Positions 33,840 through 44,548 of a stretch of DNA of 64,000 bases are shown here, piece by piece (the stretch's first letter is position 1; every line of letters starts with the position of its first letter). Under the pieces are notes generated by a model that made no database searches, was not told where the DNA came from, and worked only from the letters and a program-made list of their open reading frames with translations. The position numbers and the translations under genes were made by a program. Location of the stretch: assembly GCA_015680685.1 (NCBI GenBank), contig MNCI01008326.1, positions 268,312-332,311 on the forward strand, given 5' to 3'. Source of the stretch: Gnetum montanum. Taxonomy: Eukaryota; Streptophyta; Gnetopsida; Gnetales; Gnetaceae.

Positions 33840-35965
33840 TTCCTTTATAATTGGGCTTCTAAAACTAATACTTGTTGAGTAGTGCTTTGAGATTTTCTTA
33901 TTTTGATCTTGGATCATGTACCATCTAGGAAAAGTCAATAATAGTTGTTGTAGTTATTACTTTCCAAGAACACAATAATTATGGAAACATTTTGCTGGCT
34001 TTCACATACTATGCCATAAATTGCCTCCTTTCTTTTTCAAAAGCCTTAGATACTTTTCTTAGTTGTTGGTAATCATTCATTCTTCTAGCTAGGTTTCTTG
34101 TTATGTCTTTTTGATCCTAGTAGCTAGCTTTGCATACTTGTAGGTCAAAGTTTGCTATGTGGAGCTTTGATTGTGCATCCTTTCTATTTGGAACTTCTTC
34201 TCGTACATTACATAGACTATGACCACTTGCTACTCTAGCCCTACTTTGGGCTTACCTACTATTAACATGACTAAGTTAGCATATCAGAGATTTGCTAGCC
34301 CCATGTACTCTGTGAGATCTTTAATCTACAAGTCTTTGTTCTTGATTTTAACTTGGTGTACATGAGCAAGATTGTCTAAGATGGGTTACCAATCAAGTGT
34401 GTGTGTTGGAGTGGAACTGATTTTGGCTTTATCCATTTGGATCTCCTTCTCATTAATCTACTTGTACATGTTCACTTCATTTCTGAAATGCTACTTTAGT
34501 CATTCATGCTCCTTGGCCTCATTTTTTCACATGATGATCTCGATGGTTGATTTCTAGTGTATAACATGTACTTCTTTCATGGAAAGGGTTTTATTTTCGC
34601 TTGTCAATTTTATGATGTTAAGGTTGAGTCAAGAAAATTTCTCTCTTATTTGATGGATGCTCTCTTCTAGAACATTCTTATGTTTCTCCATGTTTGTCAA
34701 CCTTACCTTTTTTATAGCAATTCTCTTACTTTCTTCTTCTAGTGTAGTTAGGATTTTGGCATGGGCATGCATTTGGGCATCTAGCACTAAAGCATTCCAT
34801 AATGCCTTTTCTTTCTTCACTTCCGTCTGGGCATAGTTAGCCATCAATTGGTCAATTTTTTAATTCCTAAATTGATCTAATTGGTTAGGTGCAATGTATT
34901 ATGTAGTGTCTTGCCTTTCTACTCTCAATGAAGCCAATTCCTCTTATAACCTATGCACTTCATTTTTAGAATTTTGCATTCTTGTTTCAACCATGATCAA
35001 TTTATCCTTAGTTGAGATTAGTTCTGACTAAATCACCATGATATCACTAGGAATATTGAAAAGGATTTTGCAATACTTGTTCTATCATCAATAGTCAATT
35101 CAATATGTCTTTATGGTCTGCTAGAGCCATGCACATTCTAACTATGGTTTTTACATATCTTTGTTTCGTAATATTAGCCAATGATACCATGGAAACATTA
35201 AAGGATTCTTTTATGTGATCAATGATGACATCAACTTCTTCTACTACATCCTAATGTTTTATTACTACTACTATGGATCCTTCTCTTATTTTCAACATTA
35301 CTTGAAAAGATGTAGTGTTTCCAAATATTCTTTTTGTCTAGTGCTTATCCTCTGTTACCTATAATGAGATTTGATTACTTTCAGGTCTAGTTGATATGAT
35401 AGGCTTATTAAGATTGTCCCATACTCTATACATGCTAGAAAAATTATGACTTCCTCAACTTATTATTTCAACAATAAGTTTCAATTGGCTCATCAAGCAT
35501 CTGTAATCATGTTATGATAAAGGAGCACTTTGTATTGGTCTATCAGTAGTTGGTTTTGATCAACTGGGTCTTGCTTATTCCATTCTTGTGGTCATGATGC
35601 TTCTTGTTGGTGTAGATCCTACTACTCCCTTAATGCCTATTGGCTTCTCCAAATGATTTTACTTTGGTGACATTGATTTAGAGATTTCAACATACAAGGG
35701 ATATTGAGCTTTGCAAAGTACATCATTGATGTAGCCTAATATTCATGAGATAAGGGAATGGCAATGTAAGTTTTCCTTTCTTCTTCTCCTTGAATCTTCT
35801 TTTTATTTTCAAGAATAGTAGATGAGCTATGTTATCTTCAAATTTTCCAATTAAGATAGTGCTTCCTATGGTGGCAAAGCTGGAAATTTAATTTGTCTTT
35901 TTGTTGGAAAGAGATTGTACATCCAATTTTAAAGGAAACCTTCTCAAGTATAAATAATCCACTAT
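33840..35965 (-). pseudogene. Post-pol ORF remnant, second copy, minus strand
   Basis: Homologous to the ORF at 18.2-21.1 kb. Near 35,800 it reads FKEKKKGKLTLPFPYLMN (compare FKENEHGRKVLSFPCLIQ). Near 34,100 it reads LARRMNDYQQLRKVSKAFE (compare LVKRMKDYQELQNAVKAFN). A coiled coil lies between, with an open frame at 34,629-34,847. It is cut at its N-terminal side by the plus-strand LTR at 35,966, so only the C-terminal two thirds remain. Stops are frequent. The LTR at 32,855-33,833 is its 3' LTR. Confidence 0.6.
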
Positions 35966-35991
35966 TGATGAGTCATGAATTTGCTGGCTGT

Positions 35992-36095
35992 GATATCATA
36001 GCTATGATATTGCAGCAACCGTGATATTGCATTAGCGATATTGCATCGGCTATGATATCGCATCCACCCCGCGATATCGCAAACGAGATATCACG
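35992..36095. promoter_or_regulatory. GATATC/GATATT motif cluster in LTR U3
   Basis: Seven GATATY motifs, several as GATATCGCA or GATATTGCA, lie immediately upstream of the TATA box. The cluster is the most extended of the three copies in the window. Confidence 0.6.
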
Positions 36096-36110
36096 GCCTA
36101 CATCAATTTC

Positions 36111-36118
36111 TATAAATA
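36111..36118 (+). promoter_or_regulatory. LTR TATA box (TATAAATA)
   Basis: Context TCTATAAATAAGAGAC, same as in the other family LTRs. Confidence 0.7.
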
Positions 36119-36850
36119 AGAGACAACTTTCCTTGTTCTAGGAGTTAGTTTTTAGAGTTAAGTTTTGATTTTAGTTTTTCTTTTCTCTCAACCCTTTTCC
36201 TCCCAGTGTATGACCGTAGTGTGGTGAATGTAATTGTACGACATCCTTTATTCGAGTGTGACATACTTGGACACACACATGACCGACAATAAAGATCAAG
36301 ATTACTTCATCATTGCAGCATTCACTTAGTTTAATTAATTAATTATTTAATTATTTAATTGTTATTTACTAATTTCTTAGTTAATATCTTCTCACCCTTA
36401 AACTCCTGTTAAATGTGGAATGAGTATGACTTGATCACGAGCATTTAAGTGTGACTACTTGGTAACCTAGTAGCATACCTAGGATTTGTGCTTGGTAATC
36501 CTAGTAGTATTTGTGCACGAGGTCCAAGATGTGTACTGATGATTAAGGAATAGATGCTCATCACACTTAGGCTAGCTAGATTCTCTCTCACCCTTTCTCT
36601 CTTAGCTTTGTTAACCTTATTTACCATCATACCCAGGAGTAGCGTTAGCATAGGACCACATCATACACCTCACTCTAGACTAAACCATACATGACAAAGC
36701 TAATACTAGTCTAGGTGGGAAGACAATGAACTATGACCTAAGGCTAACTATCTAGATACCATAACTAGTCCGTTTGCAGAGTTCGATCGAATCACGCGTG
36801 TAACGCTTGTATTCGTATGGTTGAGTGTAGGGGTACCTTGTCACTCATCA

Positions 36851-36870
36851 TAGGCACTATTATTGGGGAC
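36851..36870 (+). other. Primer-binding site, tRNA-Asp type
   Basis: TAGGCACTATTATTGGGGAC directly after the LTR end. Compared with the tRNA-Asp-complementary site of Athila/Tat elements (TGGCGCCGTTGCCGGGGAC), nearly all differences are C/T or G/A transitions. The site at 63,339 is an independent copy with different transitions. Confidence 0.75.
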
Positions 36871-36990
36871 AGTGCTAGTTATCTAGATTAGTTATATCAT
36901 ACAAGGTCACTGTATAGGAATTAATGATATATATTTTAGGAAGAAATCATTATAAAAAGTCACATATAATTCACACATAATTGCACAACC

Positions 36991-39003
36991 ATGCCTCTCC
37001 TACAAGATTACGATAATGCCACACCTAGTGAGGAAATTCATTGTATAACCAATGAATTATATAACAATGAGGATTGTAGTACGCAACCTAAAGTGAGGGT
37101 TTCTTATAAATATAAACAAAAGCAACATCATCCCAATGCACGAAAGCATAACTTACTCGATGATGATGAACCCCTACTGGCCACTAAAAGCTTAATGCAA
37201 ATACAAGAGGCTATTTGAATCTCCCGTAGGCATTGTATAGAGAGCCACCTACCTAGGCTCGATTTAAACAACTTTCCTAATTTTTTAGGAGGCTACCACT
37301 TAGATCTGCAACAACATTTACAAGCCTTCTATGATGCCTATACATGGAACAACATTGATAATGATTGGAAAAAACTCAAGCTCTTTCCTATGACACTTGT
37401 TGGCCAAGAAAAAATATGGTATAGATCGTTAAAACAAAATTCAATATGATGTTGGCCAACAATGGTAGAAATATTTAGCAAAAGATATCAAACCTACGCA
37501 AGAGTGTCAGCCTTGAGGAAAAAAATCCAAGAGTGGAAACAAGCACAACATGAATCCTTGGACATGGCCTTAGAAAGATATTATGCACTGCTAAATAGCT
37601 ATCCAGGCCATGAGTTCTCTAAGGAAAGGTTAATGTATCATATCATTGATGGGCTTTGTGATGCAACATGAGAAACCCTAGGGATGTATGCCCAAGGTCA
37701 ACTATACGAACTACAAACCCATCAAGTCCAAGAGCTTATTAATTAGGTAGCAAAAGAAGAAGGAGAAATGGCTAGATGGGAGAGTGTTGAAAAACATCAA
37801 CATGACCAAAATCTCAGCTTAACAAAGGTCCATGATCATAAAAAGGAGAAATCAACCTATCACAAGGAGAAAGAACTATCTTTTCCAGTACAATAATCAT
37901 TAGAGGAAGTTGAGGCAAAGATTAATAAGATGTTGGAATGGACGTATAAAAAGTGCGGAGAATTTATTGATATTATTGGAGATAGAGTTTTGACAACTCG
38001 AGAAGTAGGACAAAATATCATTAGACATTCAGAAAAAAGAAATGAAGAAAATAAGAGCTCAACTACCAATCATATGTATGAATGCAACATATGACTATAC
38101 GATCACCCCAAGGGTCAATGCCCAATCTTGTTACATTTATACGAGCATTGGGAAAACATGTTACACCTAGAGTTTGTACAGAGATATAATGTTCGATCAC
38201 AGTGGAAACAATCCTAGTCATGGGGGAAGCCACCCCTAAACTGGAGACACCCTTTGTATCATCCGAACCCAAATGCTTATCTAGTTCAACACCCTATTTC
38301 CCCAACTAGGTCAACATATTCTATCTCACAACATTATTATTCTCCTCAATAGTATTAGCCCATTTCCTCAACACAACCACTACCTTGTGTATCTTACACT
38401 TCTCCTAAATTTCAACATTCTCATCCTTTCCCTCCTTCTATGTCACCACCAACTGTTCCTAAGGTGTCTACACCATAGCAACAAGTCCCGAACGTTACTT
38501 GTGCTACTATTGCTAACAACAGTGAGAGACCACAACAACATCAAAGGTGTCCCTTCTTTAGAAATGACCCTAGGAAGGGAAAACACAATTCCAAGGCCAC
38601 TACATCCTCCAACTCAGCACAAGTCCAACACTGTGATGCATCAAACCCAATGCCTCATGTTACTTCATCAGGGCCACTAATCAACACTCCAACAACCATA
38701 TGGCCCAATGAACATAGCCATGGAAGGAAACATCCTGATCCTTGCATACCATCTAATAGTCCCAAACATCATAGTGGGTCAACTCGCTATCTGGAAGCCA
38801 CATCCCATAAATTGCCCCACTATGATTACTATAACTAAGTGTGTGGAGCCCAATGGGGTAAGTATGACCAAGTTCCAATATTTCCAACATGAAAGGATCC
38901 TCATATTTCATTTATTAATCCTTGCCATCCTCAACTGTTTAGTTATGGAGGATATCCCCCATTTTAATAGCAAGCAGGATTAATAAATACTTTTCATTTT
39001 CTT
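36991..39003 (+). pseudogene. gag: Gag remnant (Athila-like), one frame with stops
   Basis: Starts at ATGCCTCTCC, 141 bases after the LTR, the same start as the copy at 63,478. About 670 codons remain in a single frame to TAA at 39,001-39,003 with about 14 internal stops and no frameshift. The gag core lies at about 37,320-37,670: AFYDAYTWNNIDNDWKKLKL, LFPMTLVGQEKIWYRSL, TYARVSALRKKIQEWKQAQH, ESLDMALERYYALLNSYPGH, LMYHIIDGLCDAT. A degenerate zinc-knuckle-like segment (YECNI-stop-LYDHPKGQCP) is near 38,080, followed by a Pro/Ser/Gln-rich tail. A 291-base segment present in the 63,478 copy is missing here, in frame. Confidence 0.8.
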
Positions 39004-40264
39004 TAATTTTACAACTTTTTGTTTTCTAGTTTTTCATTTTTCAATTTCTTGTTTTATCTCTTTATCTTTTTGTCTCTTCAAGTTTTTATAAGTAATATCA
39101 TCTACGAATAAAACACTCATGTGTCTCATTGGTTGAGGTGTGTTCTATGTTATTGAGTCTCGAGTGGTCAATTATTTGGATAGTGAGCCCATTCCACCCA
39201 CTCATCCACTCTACAAATAAGAGGTTTTGTTCAAGGGTATAGTGATATTCTTGACATTCTTAAAACTTAAAATTAAAATTTTGTGTTCATTGTACCCAGA
39301 ATGAAGAAGGATAGATCAAGAGGGAATGATTAGGGTGTGACATCAAGGGGACTTGGGAATTCTCTTTGGTGACGTATGTGGGAGTTATCATGCAACGTGG
39401 TTGTACTAAAATCCTTGTAGATATAACAAAAAATGGGAGTAAGAGTAATCAAAAGGGCACTCAAAAATCCAATGGTGTTCTAGGGGGTCCCACTGGAAAG
39501 ACATGCACCCATGCCTAAAGGTTGGAAGCTTCTCTAGATTCATTCATTAAAAAAAATAGAGAGAGAAGAAAAACAAAGTGCCACAAAGAAAAAATCACTC
39601 CTCCCCTAAACCAAATTCCAAGTGATCATATACCTTGTTTCTCTGGTACTCTCATAGTTTCTCATCATGGGATGAACCAATGTGGTGTCACTGATCAGAG
39701 GATGGACTTCATCCTAATCTTGGAATGACCGGTCAATGACACCTTAATCATGCTTTACATGCAGGATTCACTGTGCCCTGGGTCAGTTACCTCATGTCCC
39801 AATCTCTATGATCCCTTCTATACCCAATCTCATCTGGTTGTTCATGTAATTTTTGCTTGTGTCTTGTGTAGCGTATAATTCTTACCTCATTCTAGTGATA
39901 CTTACATGTGTGTGATTTGTGGAATTGGTGTGGATTACATTTAACTCTTCTAGTGTCTACGAACATTTTAAGGTGTGTTATGCAAGGGCATTATAGGTTG
40001 GAACTTGCTTTGGGGAGGACCCACTTGCGTAATTTTTGTAATTTGCACTCATGACCCATCTTCAACACACCATTTATTACCCTTAGCATATTGCCAACGA
40101 TTTTCTTTCCCTTATTACTATCCCTCCGATTCAATATTACTATGAACCATCACATAGCCTTTTTCTCCCATCCAAGGTTCTTATTAATAAATTTCACACC
40201 ATTGTAATTATTTGTGCCTTTGAAACTAATTGAATTACCCTAGAACCCCTTAACAATCGCCCAA
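39004..40264. other. Sequence after gag, no recognised gene
   Basis: T-rich start, then mixed sequence with a short Lys-rich frame (39,522-39,728). No protease or RT block is present, so pol was either never there or lies beyond the insertion at 40,265. It ends abruptly at that LTR. Confidence 0.45.
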
Positions 40265-41087
40265 TGTCAAGAGTTGGTGAATTGCCAAAGTGTTTGTATG
40301 TCAAGAGTTGGTGAAAATAGTTAAACCTTGAAAAAATTATGGAACTTGGTTTTTAAAAGTTTTGGGCTAGGAATGGGATTGCAAAATGGCTACCAAATTT
40401 AGGTGAGATGGGTGCCCAAGTTTGGGGGGTTCTTATACATAGTAAGTGCTTCCCCCATGTTCATTTTGTTTACCATAAATAGTAACTAAGGCACAACTTC
40501 CATGTTGGAGATGAATCTTCCATGTTGAGGTCTCCACCATGCTTGCTGAAGTGACTTGTCAATGTTGAAGTGCATGAAGTAATGAATTTTGGCTTTTGTG
40601 GATTCCATGCTAGGGGATGTCATTTTCAATGTTGGGGTTAAAGATTGCATGCTAGGAAGAAACTTCCATGTTGAGGGGGAAAGGTTTCTAGTCTATGCAT
40701 GTGATCTACACACTAAAGAGGAAAAGATTCAAAAACCCCCAACCTTCCACATTGGGAGTAGGTGAGATTTACTCCCTTGCATGTTATTTGAGTGTAGAAA
40801 AATTTCTACCCCTGATAAAACCCATCAAATTACATTTTTTGGTATTCCAAAAGCCATTTTTTACCCTGCCAAGCCCAAATATGGATACTAGATGACCTTT
40901 TTCACTTGGAGAATGAGCCTTTAATCACTTATGAGGCACTTTTTAGCCCCTAAAGTATAAAGTATGTGACATTTCCCACTATGGGTTATGATTTTTACAT
41001 TTACAATGAAGTTTTCCCTTGAGTTTCATGGGGTGAAAGCTACATGATGAAGATTGGCTATAACATGCAAATTTTTGTGGTGGTTCA
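40265..41087 (-). repeat. 3' LTR of the large minus-strand element
   Basis: Matches 59,249-60,102 throughout. Shared landmarks include CCAAAGTGTTTGT, ACCTTGAAAAAATTATGGAA, CACATAGTAAGTGCTTC, GCATGAAGTAATGAATTTTG, TTCCAAAAGGCATTTT and GGTGAAAGCTACATGATGAA. Read on the minus strand it begins TGAACCACCACAAAAAT. It contains several TTCCATGCTAGGG/CATGTTGGGG motifs like those of the 185-bp array. Confidence 0.8.
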
Positions 41088-41349
41088 ATGGATCCTCTTT
41101 ATTAATGCCTAGAAGATTGCCCTGAGGGGCACCAAGAAAAAATACAAAAAACCATTGCATATTATAACACTACAATGTATATAGGTCACATTAGAATCAA
41201 ACTATCTAGGTCACAAATATTTCTAGTTTAAGGTTGTGGCAAGTCATGGTACTTGTTTAAGGCCCTAGAAAGCTATGTTGCCATTTTAAAGTCATAGCGG
41301 ACCATTGAAAATAGGCTTGCTTGTTGATGATTGTCAGATACATGTGGTA

Positions 41350-42420
41350 TGGTTTTAGATAGGAATGATTAATTAAACTGACCAACTCATTTCCATCCAT
41401 GTTAGCTATTCTAAATGCTTCATTTCCAAATTCTCTAGTGATAAAGAAGGATCCTTCCTAGTTAGTTGAGAGTTTGTTTGCATGCTCATGGATGACCATG
41501 AGGACTAGGTCATCCTCCTTGATCTTGTGCATTGCCAAATTATGATGATGCTATCACTTCTACCTCTCTTAATAATGCTCAATGTGAGAAAGTACTTGCA
41601 TATGCTTCTCCTCCACCAAATTCAGGGCTATCATTCACAACTCCTTATTTTATTCATCATTCATAAAGCTAGTCAAGGCTACTCAAAGTGATGGCACTTG
41701 CAATTCAAGAGGTAAAATAACTTCAAAACCATAAAATAAGATATAAGGGGTCATACTAGTTGCAGTGTGATAGGTTGTTCTATATGCCCACACTGCATGT
41801 ACAAGTTTCTCATGCCACTTGCATTTGCTATTATTGAGCATCTTCTTGAGTAAGTTTATGATGGCCTTGTTGCTTGCTTCTATTTGCCCATTGGCTTGAG
41901 GGTAATAGGATGATGAGAAAGGATGCTTAATGCCTAGAGTATGATAGAATCTGTCATTTCAAGGCTACTAAATTATGGTTCATTATCTATAACAATGATC
42001 ATGGGTATGCCAAAATGAGCTACAATGTTACTTAGGATGAATTTTCAGTCTTACTTGAATGTAATCTTTCTTAGTGGAATAGCCTCTACCCACTTGATGA
42101 AGTATTCAATTATAGTGATGATGAAGTATTCACTAGATGGAAATGTTATGATGGTAGTGGCACTAGCCCCATGGGCAGTTGAAGCTTTGTCAAAGTGCAT
42201 GATTACCTCATAACCCTTAGGTAATTATCTAATATTGTTAATATGTTCATTAAGGTACTTAGGATGTATGGTTGTTTGGTCATTACTAGGTAAAACCATG
42301 AGTTGTACCACTATAGCTTAACCTTTTGTTGAGGATTGAGAGACATAGTGGAGGTCTAACTCCATAGTTATGGCTTTCCATTAGGCTATATGACTACTTT
42401 TGTAGAATTTGGTCATTATG
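41350..42420 (-). pseudogene. Integrase remnant (gypsy)
   Basis: Minus-strand blocks: IEYFIKWVEAIPL (about 42,120), AHFGIPMIIVIDNEP (about 42,020), GIKHPFSSSYYPQANGQIEA (about 41,900, including the catalytic Glu), LLKKMLNNSKCKWHEKLVHA, VWAYRTTYHTATSMTPYILF, YGFEVILPLELQVPSL (about 41,690). The core is unusually well preserved: the second acidic residue (IDNEP) and the Glu are present. The C-terminal part beyond 41,690 breaks into several frames. Confidence 0.85.
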
Positions 42421-42479
42421 GCTTTGAGTATGTTATCCTTGCAAATCAAATTGACTTGGCTTCTAAAGAGGTAGTGTCT

Positions 42480-42740
42480 TTACTTCTTCAACAAGAAGAC
42501 TAGTGCTAGACAATACTTCTCCACTTCAATGTATCGAGTCTCATGGGAAACTAATGAGTGGCTAAGGTAGTGTATAGGCATTTCTACTCCATCATCATGT
42601 TTTTGACAAAGTAGAGAGGCAATGGATGTATTAGACATGGCAAGATAAATGTAAGATGATTTACCCTCTTGCAAAGGATAAACTATCCACAGTTGTCTCA
42701 ACTCTTGCTTAAGGTTTTCAAAGACCTATTAGCATTAAAT
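42480..42740 (-). pseudogene. RNase H remnant (gypsy)
   Basis: An open minus-strand frame of 73 codons: LRQLWIVYPLQ, SSYIYLAMSNTSIASLLCQ, MPIHYLSHSLVSHETRYIEV, EKYCLALVFLLKK. This is the conserved RNase H stretch of gypsy pol (YLA-S, PIYY-S, ETRY-EKL-LAL). The usual catalytic Asp before the first strand is not clear. Confidence 0.8.
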
Positions 42741-42749
42741 CCTACACTC

Positions 42750-43560
42750 ATATTGAACTTATTTCTTAAGAAAGTGTTGCATGAACTATAACTTATATGT
42801 AAGTCTAACAATAAACTTACACAGAAATTATAATTTTTCTTGTAATCCCCAAATCTCCTTAAGATTGGTAGGTGCTACTAATTTAGATATGCTCATAACT
42901 TTATGAGGATCAACACGTATCACTACTTTGGAGACTACAAAGCCAAGCATCTTACTATTCTTGACACTGAAGATGCACTTCTTAGGATTGAGCCTAACCT
43001 CATATTTGAGGCATCATTTAAGCACAAGATCTAACTCATTAGCATGGTCATGGACCATCTTGGACTTGATAACTATGTCATCTACATAATCCTTAAGCAA
43101 AACTAGCATGTAATCACTAAATATATAGGTCATGGCTCATTGATAGGTCTCTCTAGAATTCTTAAGGACAAAGGACATCATAGTATAGAAAAAGGTCCTC
43201 CATGGGATCATAAAGTTCATGCTTAGTTGATGCTCTAGGTTGATCCTAATCTAGTTATATCTCAAGAATCCATCCATAAAGGACAACAAGACATGTATAG
43301 CTATAGTATCAATAACTTGATCAATACTACTTAAATAGAAGTCATCCTTGATAGTTGATTTAGTTGGGCATCAAAAGTCAATGCAAATACAAATAATTCC
43401 ATTTTTCTTAGGGACTACCACAATGTTGGATACCCATTCTTAGCAGTATATAGTCCTAATGAAAGTAGCTTGGTAGAGCTTTGATATTTTATCATGAATT
43501 ACTAAGGCCAAATTAGGTCTAATCTTGCACACTTTTTACTTAACTGGTCTAATTCTAGGG
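42750..43560 (-). pseudogene. Reverse transcriptase remnant (Tat/Ogre-like)
   Basis: Minus-strand blocks: LSFMDGFLRYN (about 43,280), MIPWRTFFYTMMSFVLKNSR, AMTYIFSDYML, the catalytic box DYVDDIVIKSK intact (about 43,065-43,095), LKYEVRLNPKKCIFSVKNSK, MLGFVVSKVVIRVDPHKV, and APTNLKEIWGLQEKL. The Gly-Leu-Lys-Asn-Ala stretch has become VLKNSR. Stops lie mainly at Gln/Arg/Trp positions. The YVDDIV(V/I)KS wording is that of the Tat group. Confidence 0.85.
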
Positions 43561-43985
43561 TCTAGTATGATGTTGTGTTGGCATATCTTCATATGACTAA
43601 GTAAAAACCTTAATGTTGCTTTGTAAGACCTTGGTGATGTCTTGAACACATTGAGGCTCCAGTGAGGAACTTAAATTAAGCGTTTTCTCCCCACCACTGT
43701 GTGTTGTAATAGGAAACTCAACTAGAGAGTCTTCACCTATGCTTCCTGCCTCTAACTCAAGCATTTTGACTAGGTTTTTAGGCCATTCTAGAGGTTTCCC
43801 TATTTAGGCTATCTGGTCTACAAGACTCTCAAGCTCAAGATCTAGGTAATCAGGGTCAATGCACCATTCACAATCATTGTGAGATCCATGTAGATACGAA
43901 GGCAAACTGATTTACTCTAAGGTATTCAAACATAGATCCTTCATGTCAATGAAAACCATATTAAGTGGCACCTAGGTGAATAAAT
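43561..43985 (-). pseudogene. Pre-RT segment of pol
   Basis: One readable minus-strand frame with few stops: MVFIDMKDLCLNTLEQ-like start, LPSYLHGSHNDCEWCIDPDY, LELESLVDQIA, LEWPKNLVKMLELEAGSIGE, LNLSSSLEPQCVQDITKVLQ. It leads into the RT at the lower coordinate side. At 43,985 the reading stops abruptly, which marks the inner edge of the nested block. Confidence 0.6.
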
Positions 43986-44548
43986 AATGCTAAAATGCTA
44001 TAAAATTACTCAGATACATGCAAATCCAACAATGGTTAAATGAAGGTTAAGATAGGGGAAATATAGGAAAAAAGATCAACAAAGGCCACAATTTTGATAA
44101 TTTTAGGCCTTAGTGGGCTAGGATGCTAGTTTAGAGTCTTGGTGGACTATGATGACAATTTAAGGCCTTAGTCAGTCATGGTTACATGGTGACAAATGAT
44201 GGTCAAGGAAGGTGAAACCCCACTATTTGATATCATTCAAAGGCTAAACAAAGGTAAATAACATTGTAATAAGACAAACAAAGAATGTATAAGGCTATAT
44301 AAAGGCCATAGAAGGTCAATAAGGCAAAACAAGTCATAAAACAAGCTAAAAAATTATGTAATAAGACAGAAATAAAGCAAAACATTCTATAAATGGTAAA
44401 ATTTGACAAATATAAGTAAAAAATGGTTAGGTTTCACTATTTTTAGGCCTTAGTGGGCCATGCTTCGAGGCACAAGGCTATTAGGTAAGTTCAAGCATCA
44501 ATCAAGGCTATTTTTGAGTTGTTTGGATATAAAAATTAAGTGGTTAGA

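Larger units (their letters stand above)
35966..36850 (+). repeat. 5' LTR, 885 bp
   Basis: Exact family ends TGATGAG and CTCATCA. The U3 has at least seven GATATC/GATATT motifs in about 105 bases (35,992-36,095), then TATAAATA (36,111-36,118) and AATAAA (36,288-36,293). From CTCTCAACCC onward it matches the second module and U5 of the solo LTR at 7,614; the first module is missing. Confidence 0.85.
35966..40264 (+). mobile_element. Athila-family element: 5' LTR, primer site and gag, truncated
   Basis: LTR, primer-binding site and gag follow each other in the correct order and spacing. No pol is found before the minus-strand LTR at 40,265, which cuts the element. No 3' LTR can be assigned. 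Confidence 0.75.
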
